The notes: generated by a model from the sequence alone, not told the origin. Counted from the first letter of the stretch, positions 37,351-46,065 are shown. The stretch: DNA of 64,000 nucleotides from Demequina silvatica (GCF_000971215.1 NZ_BBMA01000005.1:246842-310841); one strand, 5' to 3'. A program made the numbers and translations.

Positions 37351-38336
37351 GGCGTCACCACCACCTTGCCGGCCGCGTGCCGCGACGCGACGCGGGCCAG
37401 CGCCTCTCCGGCCCGGTCGAGCGGGACCACCCGGTCGAGGTGCGGGCGGAGCGTGCCGTCCGCGAGCATGCCCGCGAGCAGGCCGAGGTCCGCGCGCGAG
37501 GGCGCCGAATAGTAGGACGCGATGGTGCGGCCGCGGGTGCGCAGGTCCACCCACCGCGCGAGCAGCACCCGCCGCATCGCGCCGCCGTCGGGCCCGGCCT
37601 CGCCGGAGTTGGGCAGCAGCACGCCGCCGTCCGCGACCAGCCGGAGCATGTCGCGCATGCGGTGGTTGCCGACGTTGTCGAACACCAGGTCGAACGCCTG
37701 GTCCAGGTCGAGCACGGACTCGCGCGTGTAGTCGACCACGCGGTCCACGCCCAGGTCCGCGACCCAGCCCGCGTTGCGCGTCGAGCACACCGCGGTGACG
37801 CGGCCACCCTGCGCGACGGCCATCTGCGCCGCGAGGTGGCCGATCCCTCCGGACGCGCCGTTGATCAGCACCCGGTGGCCCGCCGCGAAGCGCCCGGCGC
37901 GCAGCCCGTGGAGCGCGGCGAGGCCCGCCATCACGGTCGCGGCGGCGTCGGGAGCGAGCACGGCGGCCGGCAGCGGTGCGATCCGGTCGGCGCGGGAGAC
38001 GGCGTAGCGCGCCGCGGATCCCCGGGCCTCGCCGAACACGCGGTCGCCCCGGGCGATCCCGGTGACGGCGGAACCCACGGAGACCACGGTGCCGGCGACG
38101 TCGCTGCCGCGCACGGGCCGGCGCGGCCGCCGCAGGCCGGCGGTGAGGCGCAGCATCCGCGGGACGCCGCGGGTGAGGAACACGTCGGCCGGGTTGAAGG
38201 CCGCCGCGTCCACCCGCAGCAGGACCTCGCGGGGTCCCGGCGCGGGCACCGGCAGGTCGGCGATCTCGACGGCGTCCGCGTCGCCGTACCGGCGGGCGAT
38301 CGCTGCGGGCATGGTGGCGGTGGCGAGCGCGGTCAT
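37347..38336 (-). CDS. MDR-family oxidoreductase, paralogue of the downstream gene
   Basis: The 329-aa protein has a GroES-like domain (VDAAAFNPADVFLTRGVP), the nucleotide motif VLINGASGGIGHLAAQMA, and VVDYTRESVLDLDQAFDLVFDNVGN. Like its neighbour it lacks the catalytic zinc ligands. It is first in the two-gene unit. The substrate is unknown. Confidence 0.85.
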   Translation of the reverse strand: MTALATATMPAAIARRYGDADAVEIADLPVPAPGPREVLLRVDAAAFNPADVFLTRGVPRMLRLTAGLRRPRRPVRGSDVAGTVVSVGSAVTGIARGDRVFGEARGSAARYAVSRADRIAPLPAAVLAPDAAATVMAGLAALHGLRAGRFAAGHRVLINGASGGIGHLAAQMAVAQGGRVTAVCSTRNAGWVADLGVDRVVDYTRESVLDLDQAFDLVFDNVGNHRMRDMLRLVADGGVLLPNSGEAGPDGGAMRRVLLARWVDLRTRGRTIASYYSAPSRADLGLLAGMLADGTLRPHLDRVVPLDRAGEALARVASRHAAGKVVVTP

Positions 38337-38408
38337 GGCGTCGCCCTCCTGCTCGTGAGGTAGAGCATGGTGAGTCCCCTCCGCCTTCCGGCGGTCCCGG
38401 CGAGCGCG

Positions 38409-38633
38409 CTACGCGGGCTCGTCGGGGTACTGGAATGCCTGGTCGAGCGGGACCTCGAGGGCCCGCGCGATCTGGAACGCCATCTCGAGCGACGGCGAGT
38501 ACCGCCCCTGCTCGATGGCGATGACCGTCTGGCGGGTGACGCCGATGCGCGCCGCCAGCTCGGCCTGGGTCATCTCGTCGCGCGCGAACCGCAGCGCGCG
38601 GATCGCGTTGGTGACCCGTGTGGTCCGGCCCAT
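38409..38633 (-). CDS. XRE-family helix-turn-helix regulator, 74 aa
   Basis: A compact regulator with one Cro/CI-type helix-turn-helix (about 18-65: [29 protein letters not shown] in segments). Its ATG overlaps the stop of the preceding membrane protein (TGATG). Two identical-spacing TGTCAA-N6-TTGACA sites at the promoter of this three-gene unit are the probable targets, giving autoregulation. Confidence 0.92.
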   Translation of the reverse strand: MGRTTRVTNAIRALRFARDEMTQAELAARIGVTRQTVIAIEQGRYSPSLEMAFQIARALEVPLDQAFQYPDEPA

Positions 38634-39079
38634 CAGAGCCCCGTCCGGTAGGCGTGGGCTCGCGAGCCGGCGGCGAGGACGCCCGCCAGCAGGCCCGCCA
38701 GGAACAGCGTGTTCGCGACCCAGAAGCGGTCGACGTCGATCATGAGGAGGACCGTCGCGGCGAAGCCGCCGACCGAGGCCATCGTGTACGCGCGGGCGTT
38801 GCCGATCCGCTCGATCTCGCGGTCGCGCACGTCGCCCTCCTCGAACTCGGGGGTCTCGCCCGCGACCTCGGCGCGGATGCCGGTGGCGATCGCGGACGCG
38901 ATGGTGCCCACGATGATGAACACGATCAGCGCGCCCCACGCCCACAGCATCGGGACCACCCACGAGACGTCCTCGACGGGACGGTCGGCGGCCTGCGTGA
39001 GGATGACCGTGAAGTACACGATCCCCACCAGCGGGAACACCACCAGCGACGCCCACACCATGCGTTCGGTCATGGTCAT
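38633..39079 (-). CDS. Four-span membrane protein, paralogue of its neighbour
   Basis: A 148-aa protein with spans at about 8-28, 42-66, 95-112 and 118-138. The segment [20 protein letters not shown] closely matches [20 protein letters not shown] in the upstream gene, so they are paralogues. GAGGTG precedes the ATG. Pairs of such proteins with a small XRE regulator (DUF2178-like arrangement) are known, without a defined role. Confidence 0.8.
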   Translation of the reverse strand: MTMTERMVWASLVVFPLVGIVYFTVILTQAADRPVEDVSWVVPMLWAWGALIVFIIVGTIASAIATGIRAEVAGETPEFEEGDVRDREIERIGNARAYTMASVGGFAATVLLMIDVDRFWVANTLFLAGLLAGVLAAGSRAHAYRTGL

Positions 39080-39504
39080 GCGTCCACCTCGCCCCGGTAC
39101 GCCGCGAGCGCGGTCGAAGACTCGATCACGGATCCGAGCGCGGATCCCAGGAACAGCGTCTGCGCGACCCAGAACGTGGAGGCGTCGAACGCGAGCAGCA
39201 GCAGCGACGCGAGCACCGCGAGCGAGGTGATCCCGCCGCCGGCCGCCGTGGCGGCCCGTTCGACCCGGACGTCCCGCTCGTCGGCCGCGGGTTCGCGCCT
39301 GGCCCGCCAGCGCATCGTCCCGTAGGTGAGCGCGTACGCGGTCCCGCCCACGGCGAGCGCGAGGAGCATGGGCCCCTGCCAGGCGACCTCGGTCAGCGGT
39401 GCGCTGTCGCCGAGCGCGCGCACCGCGAGCGTCACCACGTACGCCGCCAGCACGATCAGCACCAGCGCGAGCCCTGCCGCGTAGCGGCGTTCCTGGAGCC
39501 CCAT
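39076..39504 (-). CDS. Four-span membrane protein, first gene of XRE unit
   Basis: A 142-aa protein with spans at about 8-28, 42-62, 88-108 and 112-132 and a charged cytoplasmic loop [25 protein letters not shown] lies 7 bases before the ATG, and the gene overlaps the next by 4 bases. A dispersed motif (39311) is in frame as G-T-M-R-W. Confidence 0.8.
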   Translation of the reverse strand: MGLQERRYAAGLALVLIVLAAYVVTLAVRALGDSAPLTEVAWQGPMLLALAVGGTAYALTYGTMRWRARREPAADERDVRVERAATAAGGGITSLAVLASLLLLAFDASTFWVAQTLFLGSALGSVIESSTALAAYRGEVDA

Positions 39505-39520
39505 CTCCCCACCTCCTGGA

Positions 39521-39584
39521 TGTCAAACAGACTTGACATGGCCAAGGTAAGGCGCGCTTGACATCGTGTCAAGAGTTCTTGACA
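39521..39584 (-). promoter_or_regulatory. Promoter with two TGTCAA-N6-TTGACA operators
   Basis: On the minus strand TTGACA (39567-39572) and TACCTT (39544-39549) are 17 bases apart, a near-consensus promoter. The same palindrome TGTCAA-N6-TTGACA occurs at 39521-39538 (downstream of the start site) and 39567-39584 (over the -35), and a 17-base palindrome CTTGACA-TCG-TGTCAAG spans 39557-39573. The arrangement fits repression by the XRE protein. Confidence 0.7.
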
Positions 39585-39596
39585 TGAACCGCGTAG

Positions 39597-39606
39597 GGAC
39601 GATGTG
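39597..39606 (+). repeat. Variant dispersed motif GGACGATGTG after MATE gene
   Basis: Nine of ten bases match, the extended flank CCGGTCGCC is kept, and the copy sits directly after the stop at 39615, so it belongs to the same family. Confidence 0.7.
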
Positions 39607-39614
39607 CCGGTCGC

Positions 39615-40967
39615 CTACGCGTGCGCGCCCTCCAGCCAGGCGCCGCGGCGCGTGATGCGGGCGTAGGCGATCCCGAGGAACACGCCGCGGGCGACGTTGA
39701 ACAGCAGGAAGGCGCGCCACAGGTCGTGGTTGCGGGCGTCCCCGATCCATTCGATCCCGATCAGCAGCGCGGGCACGAACACGAGCAGCGCGGACTCCGC
39801 CATGGTGATGACCATCGCGCGTGTGCGGCCCGAGCCCAGGAACACGCCGTCGAACAGGTAGGCGAGGGAGGACGCGAGGGGCAGCCACACCACCCAGCCG
39901 ATGTACTGGTCCGCGGCGGCGGTGACCTCGGGCAGCGAGGTGAGGACCGCGATGAACGGCCCCGAGGCGACCAGGTAGAGCAGGGTGAACACCGCGCCGA
40001 TCGCGACCGCGGGCACCGCGGAGGCGAGCACCGCGCGGTGGAAGGCGGGCACGTCGCGGCGCCCGATCTCGCGCGACACCATCGACTCGGCGGCGTGCGC
40101 GTAGCCGTCCTGCCCGTAGCTCGCGAGCAGCATCAGCTGCATGAGGATCGCGTTCGCCGCGAGGATCTCCGGACCCAGCCGGGCGCCGTACGCGGTCACG
40201 AAGGTGAGCACCGAGTAGAGGATCGCGGTGCGGATGAACAGGTCCGTGTTCATCGCGGCGAGCCGCCGCCAACCGCTCCGCAGTCCGCGTCCGCGCCAGC
40301 GCCGCGCCGCGTCCCGGATGTGCGCGGGCGCCGCGCGCCACCACAGCGCGAGGGCGAGCGCGAGACCCAGCCATTCCGCGATGACGGTCGCCCAGCCGGC
40401 GCCCGCGGCACCCCAGCCGAGCCCGCCCACGAACGCGATGTCGAGCACCAGGTTGACCACGTTGACGGTCGCCACGATCGCGAGGGGTCGCCGCGTGTCG
40501 CCCGCTCCCACGAACCATCCCGAGATCACCAGCGTGAGCAGCGCGGCGGGCACGGACGCGAAGCGGATCCACGCGTACTGGATCGCGAGCTCGCGCACCT
40601 CCCCCGCCGGCGCGAGGACCGCCATGATCGCGGGCACCGCGACCCACTGGAGCAGCACCGCGCCGCCGCCCAGGGCGAGCGCGAGGAGAGCCGCGCGCTG
40701 CGCGTGGGTGACCGCGGCATCGTCCCTCCCGGCGCCCAGCGCCCGGCCCACCAGCGAGGTGGTGCCCGTACGCAGGAAGCCCACCAGCCACATCACCGCG
40801 CTCAGCACCGTCGAGCCGAGCGCGACGGCACCGATGTTGGTCGCGTTCGAGAAGTGGCCGAGCATCGCGGTGTCGACCAGGCCCACCAGCGGCACGGTGA
40901 TGTTGCCGACGATCGCGGGCCACGCGAGCGCGAACGCCCGGCGGTGCGGGAGGCCGGCGAGATTCAC
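39615..40967 (-). CDS. MATE-family efflux transporter (DinF-like)
   Basis: The 450-aa protein has twelve predicted spans in two homologous halves and the N-terminal pattern IVGNITVPLVGLVDTAMLGHF typical of DinF-type MATE pumps, which use a cation gradient to expel drugs or metabolites. The GTG start has no clear ribosome binding site; TAGCGT lies just upstream. A one-mismatch dispersed motif (around 40716) reads GRDDA in a loop after the second span. Confidence 0.9.
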   Translation of the reverse strand: MNLAGLPHRRAFALAWPAIVGNITVPLVGLVDTAMLGHFSNATNIGAVALGSTVLSAVMWLVGFLRTGTTSLVGRALGAGRDDAAVTHAQRAALLALALGGGAVLLQWVAVPAIMAVLAPAGEVRELAIQYAWIRFASVPAALLTLVISGWFVGAGDTRRPLAIVATVNVVNLVLDIAFVGGLGWGAAGAGWATVIAEWLGLALALALWWRAAPAHIRDAARRWRGRGLRSGWRRLAAMNTDLFIRTAILYSVLTFVTAYGARLGPEILAANAILMQLMLLASYGQDGYAHAAESMVSREIGRRDVPAFHRAVLASAVPAVAIGAVFTLLYLVASGPFIAVLTSLPEVTAAADQYIGWVVWLPLASSLAYLFDGVFLGSGRTRAMVITMAESALLVFVPALLIGIEWIGDARNHDLWRAFLLFNVARGVFLGIAYARITRRGAWLEGAHA

Positions 40968-40997
40968 ACGGTGACGCTATCGCAGGGGTCCGACGGT

Positions 40998-41007
40998 GGA
41001 CGATGCG
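40998..41007 (+). repeat. GGACGATGCG dispersed motif, between MATE and DUF3515 genes
   Basis: Exact copy with flank GCGGCCGGG in a 108-base divergent gap. Confidence 0.85.
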
Positions 41008-41075
41008 GCGGCCGGGGGCCGCGGTCGGGTGGCGCGCGGTCGGGGGTCGCCCGGGCCGCCCGTAGGCTTGGCGCC

Positions 41076-41537
41076 ATGGTTCGCCCGCTCCCGCTGCTCG
41101 CGCTCGCCGCGCTGGCCGTGCCGCTGGCGGGCTGTGCGAGCCAGTACCCGGTGGACCCCGCGACGTACGCGGCGGACCCCGACTGCGCGCGGGTGATGCT
41201 CGCGGTGCCGGACGTGCTCGGCGGGCTCGACTACCGCGAGACCACCTCGCAGGCGACGGCCGCGTGGGGCGACGAGTACCCGCTGGTGATGCGCTGCGGC
41301 GTCGAGCCTCCGGGCCCGACCACGGAGCAGTGCCTCGCGGTGGAGAGCTCGGGCTCGACCGTGGATTGGCTGGTCACCGAGGAGGAGGACGCGTGGCGCG
41401 CGGTCGCGTTCGGGCGCTCCCCCGCCGCCGAGCTGGTGGTGCCGAAGGTGCGCGCGCAGGACGCGATCGGGGACGTGCTCGCGGAGGTGTCGCTCGCGGT
41501 TGCGAAGGCGCCGTCCAACGGCCTCGAGTGCCGCTGA
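41076..41537 (+). CDS. DUF3515 family lipoprotein
   Basis: The 153-aa product has a lipoprotein signal with lipobox LAGC at about residues 17-20, four further cysteines and a family-like core (LDYRETTSQATAAWGD, VMRCGVEPPGP). DUF3515 normally sits between ddl and thiL in Actinobacteria; here it is separated from both and inverted. TAGGCT ends 7 bases before the ATG, so the transcript is probably leaderless. Confidence 0.8.
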   Translation: MVRPLPLLALAALAVPLAGCASQYPVDPATYAADPDCARVMLAVPDVLGGLDYRETTSQATAAWGDEYPLVMRCGVEPPGPTTEQCLAVESSGSTVDWLVTEEEDAWRAVAFGRSPAAELVVPKVRAQDAIGDVLAEVSLAVAKAPSNGLECR

Positions 41538-41556
41538 CCCCTTCCTGACACCACCG

Positions 41557-41645
41557 ACGGATCTCGGGGCGACACGCGGGGCCTACAGGCGTGTGAACGT
41601 GTCCGGCTCCGCGTGTCGCGGCGGAATCCAGTGTGAGTGTCAAGA
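41557..41645 (+). repeat. Copy A of a two-copy ~90-bp repeat
   Basis: Starts ACGGATCTCGGGGCGACACG and ends GTGTGAGTGTCAAGA. The core GGCGTGTGAACGTGTCC (17 bases) is identical to copy B at 50808-50898, with about three quarters identity overall. It lies 3' of the DUF3515 gene. Function unknown. Confidence 0.75.
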
Positions 41646-41726
41646 GGGTGCGTGCTCCCCGAAATTTCCGGAAGATACTAAAGAGTCCCGTTACGCGCTA
41701 CTTGAAGGAATTATCACGCCTTTTGC

Positions 41727-41755
41727 TTGACGATCGGCAGAAAGCCGATTTAGGT
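41727..41755 (+). promoter_or_regulatory. Promoter with an inverted repeat in its spacer
   Basis: TTGACG (41727-41732) and TTAGGT (41750-41755) are 17 bases apart, and the spacer is exactly ATCGGC-AGAAA-GCCGAT, a perfect inverted repeat, so a repressor would block the promoter. The -10 ends 7 bases before an ATG at 41763. Confidence 0.6.
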
Positions 41756-41762
41756 TCGACGC

Positions 41763-41951
41763 ATGATCACCGACGATCAACGAAAAGGGTGCTACCCGAT
41801 CGCGCGCGACACCCTCGAGGTCCCCGCCCCCTCGCACGCATCGGTGCGCGCGTCGACAGCGGGCCACGCGACGCCAGTCCCCCGCGCATCCGTCGCGGCT
41901 CGTCCGACGCGAAGGGAGGCGCCGCGGCGCAGGCCGCTCCTGAGCTCATAA
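41763..41951 (+). CDS. Possible leaderless 62-aa ORF
   Basis: The ATG sits where the promoter at 41727-41755 should start transcription. The product is basic with a Pro/Arg-rich C-terminus and no recognised motif. Codon usage is only moderately like the neighbours. It may be a leader peptide for the secreted TIM-barrel gene or a chance ORF. Confidence 0.3.
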   Translation: MITDDQRKGCYPIARDTLEVPAPSHASVRASTAGHATPVPRASVAARPTRREAPRRRPLLSS

Positions 41952-42187
41952 GGCGAACCCGCCGCCTCCGTCCGCGACAACGACGCGGAGGCGACGGGCC
42001 CCAGCACACCCACCCGCTTGTCGATGGCGCCACGGCCCCGGTCAGGACCCGGTGGCAGCCATCCACCCTGGAAGGCATGCCACATGCATCGTACGCACAC
42101 GTTCGAGGCGACCTCCCAGGTCCCGGCCATCCCCGGCCCACCACAGACGGACGGCAACGCAGCCGTCGCAACAAGGGAGGAAACCCC

Positions 42188-43135
42188 ATGAAGGCGAAGT
42201 TCAGCACCAGGAACAAGGCTCTCGCCGCGGCGGCCGCCGCAGCCGTGGCCGGCGGTATCGCGCTCGCCGCACCCGCCACCGCGGCACCGCCGAGCCCTCA
42301 CGCGAACGACGCGGCGCAGTGCTCGGGCCGCAGCGTGCCGGCGAGCAAGATCTCGTTCCAGCTCTACAGCTACCTCGGCTGGCAGTTCCAGCTCGGCGAC
42401 ATCGAGCCGATCCTCGCCGAGCTCGAAGAGGTCGGCATCAAGAACGTCGAGCCGTTCGGCACGCCGGGCAGCACGTTCAGCTCGTACGGCAACCGCACGG
42501 CCGCCGAGTTCCGCGAACTGCTCAAGGAGTACGGCATCAAGGCGCCGTCCTCGCACGGCAGCACCACGGAGGCGACGTTCCCCACCACCCTCGAGCTCGC
42601 CAAGGACCTGGGCCAGAAGTGGGTCGGCTCGGGCGGCTTCGCCGCGCCGGGCATCACGTCCTACGAGAACGTCCTGGCCACCGCGGAGACCATGAACCGC
42701 CTGGGCGAGGCGTCGGTCAAGAACGGCACGGGCAAGTTCTTCGGTCACAACCACAACCAGGAGTTCGAGACCATGTACGCCGACCCGGAGACCGGCGAGA
42801 TGAAGAGCGCGTGGCAGATCCTCGCGGAGAACACCGACCCGCGCTACGTCGCCTTCGAGGTGGACGTGTACTGGGCGGTGACAGCGGGCGTCGACGTGCC
42901 GGCCCTGCTCGACGAGTACGGCGACCGGATCGACCTGCTCCACATCAAGGACGGCAACGCGCCGTACGGCCGCAGCAACATCACCGACGTGGGCGAGGGC
43001 GACATCGACTGGGCCCCCATCCTCGAGGCCGCGCAGGGCAAGGTGAAGTACTACGTCCTCGAGCGCGACGGCGCCCCGAACGACATCGAGTTCGCGAAGG
43101 ACTCCTTCGAGTACCTCTCCTGCCTGTCGTTCTAG
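42188..43135 (+). CDS. Secreted xylose-isomerase-like TIM-barrel protein
   Basis: A 315-aa protein with an alanine-rich signal peptide (about residues 1-32, ending near APATAAP) and a sugar phosphate isomerase/epimerase (AP endonuclease 2-like) TIM barrel. Likely metal-site segments are GKFFGHNHNQEF, VAFEVDVYWAV and DLLHIKDG. Export is unusual for this mostly cytoplasmic family; secreted members are known with 3-keto-glycoside-type oxidoreductase systems. GGGAGG precedes the ATG and a palindromic terminator follows. Confidence 0.8.
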   Translation: MKAKFSTRNKALAAAAAAAVAGGIALAAPATAAPPSPHANDAAQCSGRSVPASKISFQLYSYLGWQFQLGDIEPILAELEEVGIKNVEPFGTPGSTFSSYGNRTAAEFRELLKEYGIKAPSSHGSTTEATFPTTLELAKDLGQKWVGSGGFAAPGITSYENVLATAETMNRLGEASVKNGTGKFFGHNHNQEFETMYADPETGEMKSAWQILAENTDPRYVAFEVDVYWAVTAGVDVPALLDEYGDRIDLLHIKDGNAPYGRSNITDVGEGDIDWAPILEAAQGKVKYYVLERDGAPNDIEFAKDSFEYLSCLSF

Positions 43136-43144
43136 GCACCACCG

Positions 43145-43172
43145 CGAAGGCCCCGGCCGGCCGGGGCCTTCG
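43145..43172 (+). terminator. Terminator hairpin of the secreted TIM-barrel gene
   Basis: A perfect 28-base palindrome (CGAAGGCCCCGGCC and its complement) starts 9 bases after the stop codon. Confidence 0.75.
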
Positions 43173-43223
43173 TCATGCCCCGCCGCCCCTCGCGGGCTCG
43201 ACCCATGCGGCGGACCCGACCCC

Positions 43224-43270
43224 CGCATCGTCCCTCCGCGGGTGGAAGGACACGGCAGGGGGACGATGCG
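43224..43270. repeat. Inverted pair of GGACGATGCG motifs between convergent genes
   Basis: A reverse copy (43224-43233) and a forward copy (43261-43270) face outward across 27 bases, so CCCGCATCGTCCC and GGGGACGATGCG can pair. The pair is flanked on each side by a conventional terminator hairpin, in the gap between two convergent genes. Confidence 0.8.
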
Positions 43271-43285
43271 CGGGTCACGCGAGCG

Positions 43286-43311
43286 AGGCCCCGCACCCGG
43301 GTGCGGGGCTT
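43286..43311 (-). terminator. Terminator hairpin of the sugar ABC permease
   Basis: GCCCCGCACCC and GGGTGCGGGGC form a perfect 11-bp stem 25 bases from the permease stop. Confidence 0.65.
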
Positions 43312-43336
43312 CGTGGGCGGGGGTGCTCCCCCGGTT

Positions 43337-44398
43337 TCAGCCGGTCGGGGCGGACGCGTCGCGGTTGGCGAAGCGCTGCTGGAGCAGGACGGCGACCACG
43401 ATGATGATGCCCTTCGCGACCAGCTGGACGGACGTCGACAGGTTGTTCTGGGTGAACACGTTGGTGAGCGTCGCGAACAGCAGGACGCCCAGCACGGTGC
43501 CGCCGATGGTGCCGCGCCCGCCCACCAGGAGCGTGCCGCCGACCACGACGGCGGCGATGGCATCGAGCTCGTAGAGCTGGCCGTGGGTGGACGTGCCGGC
43601 GGTGGTGCGGGACAGCAGCATGGTCGCCGCGATGCCCGCCGTCGCGCCTGACAGCATGTAGAGGTACGTGAGGTGGCGGCGCACGTTCACGCCCGCGAGC
43701 CGTGCGGCGGTCGCGTTGCCGCCGATCGCGACGGTGCGACGGCCGAACGTGGTGCGGTTGAGCAGGAACCAGCCCGCCACCGACACGAGCGCGAAGATCC
43801 ACACCACCCACGAGATGCCGAGCAGTTCGCCGCGGAAGAAGCTGAGGAAGCCCTGGTTCGAGACCACCTGGCTCTGCCGCTGGGAGATGAGCTCCGCGAG
43901 GCCGCGCGCCGCGACCAGCATCGCGAGCGTCGCCATGAAGGCGACCACCTTGCCGTACGCGATGATGAGCCCGTTGGTGAGGCCCGCGACCACGCCGACG
44001 GCGATCGACACGAACACCATGAGCGGCCAGAAGCCCGACGCGGCGGTCTGGATCGCGCCGAGGCTGGCGACCACCGACGCGAGACCGAGCACCGAGCCGA
44101 CCGAGAGGTCGATGCCGCCGGCGGTGATGACGAACGTCACGCCGATCGCGACCACGCCGATCACCGACGCGAGCCGGAGGATCACCAGCATGTTGTCGAG
44201 GCTGGTGAAGTCGGAGCCCGCCGTCACGGCTCCCACGAGGATGAGGATCAGGAGGGCGATGATGAGGCCCACGCTGCGGCCGGCCGGGCCCGACAGCAGG
44301 CGCGATGCGACCGACCGGCGCTCGGTGGCGGGGGTGGGCGACTCGGCCGCGGTCGCGGCACGCTCGCTGGAATCGGGGGTGGGGGACCCGGTGCTCAC
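43337..44398 (-). CDS. Sugar ABC transporter permease (RbsC-like)
   Basis: The 353-aa membrane protein has a hydrophilic N-terminal tail of about 35 residues, then eight to ten spans with the family motifs GVTFVITAGGIDLSVGSVLG and GRRTVAIGGNATAARLAGVNV. It forms the channel with the tandem ATPase upstream (4-base overlap) and the divergent lipoprotein binder. Substrate: a sugar or polyol, not identifiable from sequence. Confidence 0.92.
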   Translation of the reverse strand: MSTGSPTPDSSERAATAAESPTPATERRSVASRLLSGPAGRSVGLIIALLILILVGAVTAGSDFTSLDNMLVILRLASVIGVVAIGVTFVITAGGIDLSVGSVLGLASVVASLGAIQTAASGFWPLMVFVSIAVGVVAGLTNGLIIAYGKVVAFMATLAMLVAARGLAELISQRQSQVVSNQGFLSFFRGELLGISWVVWIFALVSVAGWFLLNRTTFGRRTVAIGGNATAARLAGVNVRRHLTYLYMLSGATAGIAATMLLSRTTAGTSTHGQLYELDAIAAVVVGGTLLVGGRGTIGGTVLGVLLFATLTNVFTQNNLSTSVQLVAKGIIIVVAVLLQQRFANRDASAPTG

Positions 44399-45915
44399 GC
44401 GGCACTTCCCTTCATGACAAGGTCGAGCACGCCGTGCTCGTCGATGGATGCTGCGGGCCGGTCCGCGAGGATGCGTCCGTCCGCGATGACGAGCACGCGG
44501 TCCGCGAGCCCGATGACCTCTTCGATCTCGCTCGACACGATCACGAGCGCGGTGCCGGCGGCCGCGAGCTCGCGGATCAGCCGGTAGATCTCCATGCGGG
44601 CGCCCACGTCGACGCCGCGTGTGGGCTCATCGAGCAGCAGCACGGTGGTGCCGTGGATGAGCCAGCGCGCGAGCATGATCTTCTGCTGGTTGCCGCCCGA
44701 CAGGGTGCGCGTGATGCGGTCTGGGTCCGCGGGGCGCAGGTCGAGCGCGGCGATCTGCTCCGCGGTCGCGCGGCGCTCCGCCGCCTCGTCCAGCAGCCCG
44801 CCCTTCGCGAAGCGCGAGAACGTCGACAGGGTGGCGTTCTTGAAGATCGGCTCCTCGAGCAGCAGCCCCTGGCTCTTGCGCTCCTCGGGGGTGAAGCCCA
44901 CCCCGGCGGCCACCGCATCGTCCACCGCGCCCGCCCGCAGCGTGCGGCCCTTGACGCGGACGGCGCCGGCGGAGGCGCGGCGGTGCCCGAAGATGGTCTC
45001 GAGCAGCTCGGACCGCCCCGAGCCCACCAGCCCCGCGAGGCCGACGATCTCGCCGGCGCGCACGGAGAAGTCCACGTTCTCGAACCGGCCGGGGAGCGAC
45101 AGCCCCTCGACCTGGAGCACGGTAGGCGCGTCGGCCGCGAGCGGCACCGCGGGCGGGAACACGTGCTCGATGTCGGTGCCGGTCATCAGGGCGATGAGCT
45201 GGCGCGTGGGGGTCTGCGCGACCGGGAGGTTCGACGCCTCGCTGCGGCCGTCCTTGAGGACCGTGATGCGGTCGCCGATCCGTTCGATCTCCTCGAGCCG
45301 GTGCGAGATGTAGATGACCGCGATCCCCTGGCGCGTGAGCTCGGCGACCACGCGGAAGAGGTTGTCGACCTCCTCCGAGTCGAGCACCGAGCTCGGCTCG
45401 TCCATGATCATCAGCTCGATGTCATGGGACAGCGCCCGCGCCATCGCGACGATCTGCTTCGACGCGGGCGACAGCGTGCCCACCTCCGTCGACGGCGTGA
45501 TGCCAGGGTGGCCGAGCCGGGCCATGAGCTCCCGTGTGCGCTTGGCGGCGCTGCGGCGGTTGAGGACGCCGCCGCGCGAGAGCTCGTGCCCGAGGAAGAT
45601 GTTCTCCGCCACGCTCAGGCCGTCGACCACGTCGAGCTCCTGATACATGGTGGCGATCCCGAGCTCGAGGCCGGCCACCGGACCGGCGATGGTCACGGCC
45701 TCGCCCTTCCAGCGGATCTCGCCATCGTCGGGTTGGTGGGCGCCCGAGAGCGTCTTGATGAGGGTGGACTTGCCTGCGCCGTTCTGCCCGAGCACGCAGT
45801 GCACCTCGCCGGCGCGGACGTCGAGGTCCACGCCCTTGAGCGCCCGTGCCGAGCCGAAGGCCTTGGTCAGGCCACGGATCTCCAGTAATGACGTGGAGTG
45901 GTCGTCTTCGATCAC
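44395..45915 (-). CDS. Sugar ABC transporter ATPase with two ATPase domains (RbsA-like)
   Basis: The 506-aa protein has a first domain with Walker A GQNGAGKST and Walker B LMIMDEPSSVLD, and a second with an atypical P-loop-like GLVGSGRSE, signature LSGGNQQK and LLLDEPTRGVD, the standard RbsA pattern. The GTG at 45915 is chosen because TATGTT ends 6 bases upstream, giving a leaderless mRNA; the open frame extends to 46071 without support. A ROK-type operator overlaps this promoter. A dispersed motif (44914) reads VDDAV. Confidence 0.92.
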   Translation of the reverse strand: MIEDDHSTSLLEIRGLTKAFGSARALKGVDLDVRAGEVHCVLGQNGAGKSTLIKTLSGAHQPDDGEIRWKGEAVTIAGPVAGLELGIATMYQELDVVDGLSVAENIFLGHELSRGGVLNRRSAAKRTRELMARLGHPGITPSTEVGTLSPASKQIVAMARALSHDIELMIMDEPSSVLDSEEVDNLFRVVAELTRQGIAVIYISHRLEEIERIGDRITVLKDGRSEASNLPVAQTPTRQLIALMTGTDIEHVFPPAVPLAADAPTVLQVEGLSLPGRFENVDFSVRAGEIVGLAGLVGSGRSELLETIFGHRRASAGAVRVKGRTLRAGAVDDAVAAGVGFTPEERKSQGLLLEEPIFKNATLSTFSRFAKGGLLDEAAERRATAEQIAALDLRPADPDRITRTLSGGNQQKIMLARWLIHGTTVLLLDEPTRGVDVGARMEIYRLIRELAAAGTALVIVSSEIEEVIGLADRVLVIADGRILADRPAASIDEHGVLDLVMKGSAA

Positions 45916-45943
45916 GCGACGAACATAACACGCGCGCGCCGGC

Positions 45944-45968
45944 CGCGAAAAGGGGTCGAAGTTTCGCG
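45944..45968. promoter_or_regulatory. ROK-type operator CGCGAAA-N11-TTTCGCG
   Basis: Perfect 7-base arms with an 11-base spacer, overlapping the -35 region of the ABC ATPase gene and lying between the divergent transporter genes. The inner half sites CGAAA-N11-TTTCG are identical in sequence and spacing to the site before the ROK repressor gene (50762-50782). Confidence 0.65.
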
Positions 45969-46065
45969 TGTCGTGGCGCCCGCACGCTCGTCCTACGCGT
46001 ACGCGCGGCTGATGACGCCCGGATTTCGTTGCACAACCGTTATGTCGAGCTGCATACAGAAGTTG

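Larger units (their letters stand above)
41538..42187. other. 650-base region before the secreted TIM-barrel gene
   Basis: It holds copy A of a roughly 90-bp repeat (41557-41645), a stretch of lower GC content (about 41650-41780), a promoter with a palindrome filling its spacer (41727-41755), a possible leaderless small ORF (41763-41951), and about 230 bases of leader with GGGAGG before the next ATG. No other gene is supported. Confidence 0.6.

Noticed and set aside
41633..43135. A longer start for the secreted TIM-barrel protein
   Set aside because: The upstream 185 codons have no motif and would place the signal peptide inside the protein; GGGAGG supports the ATG at 42188.
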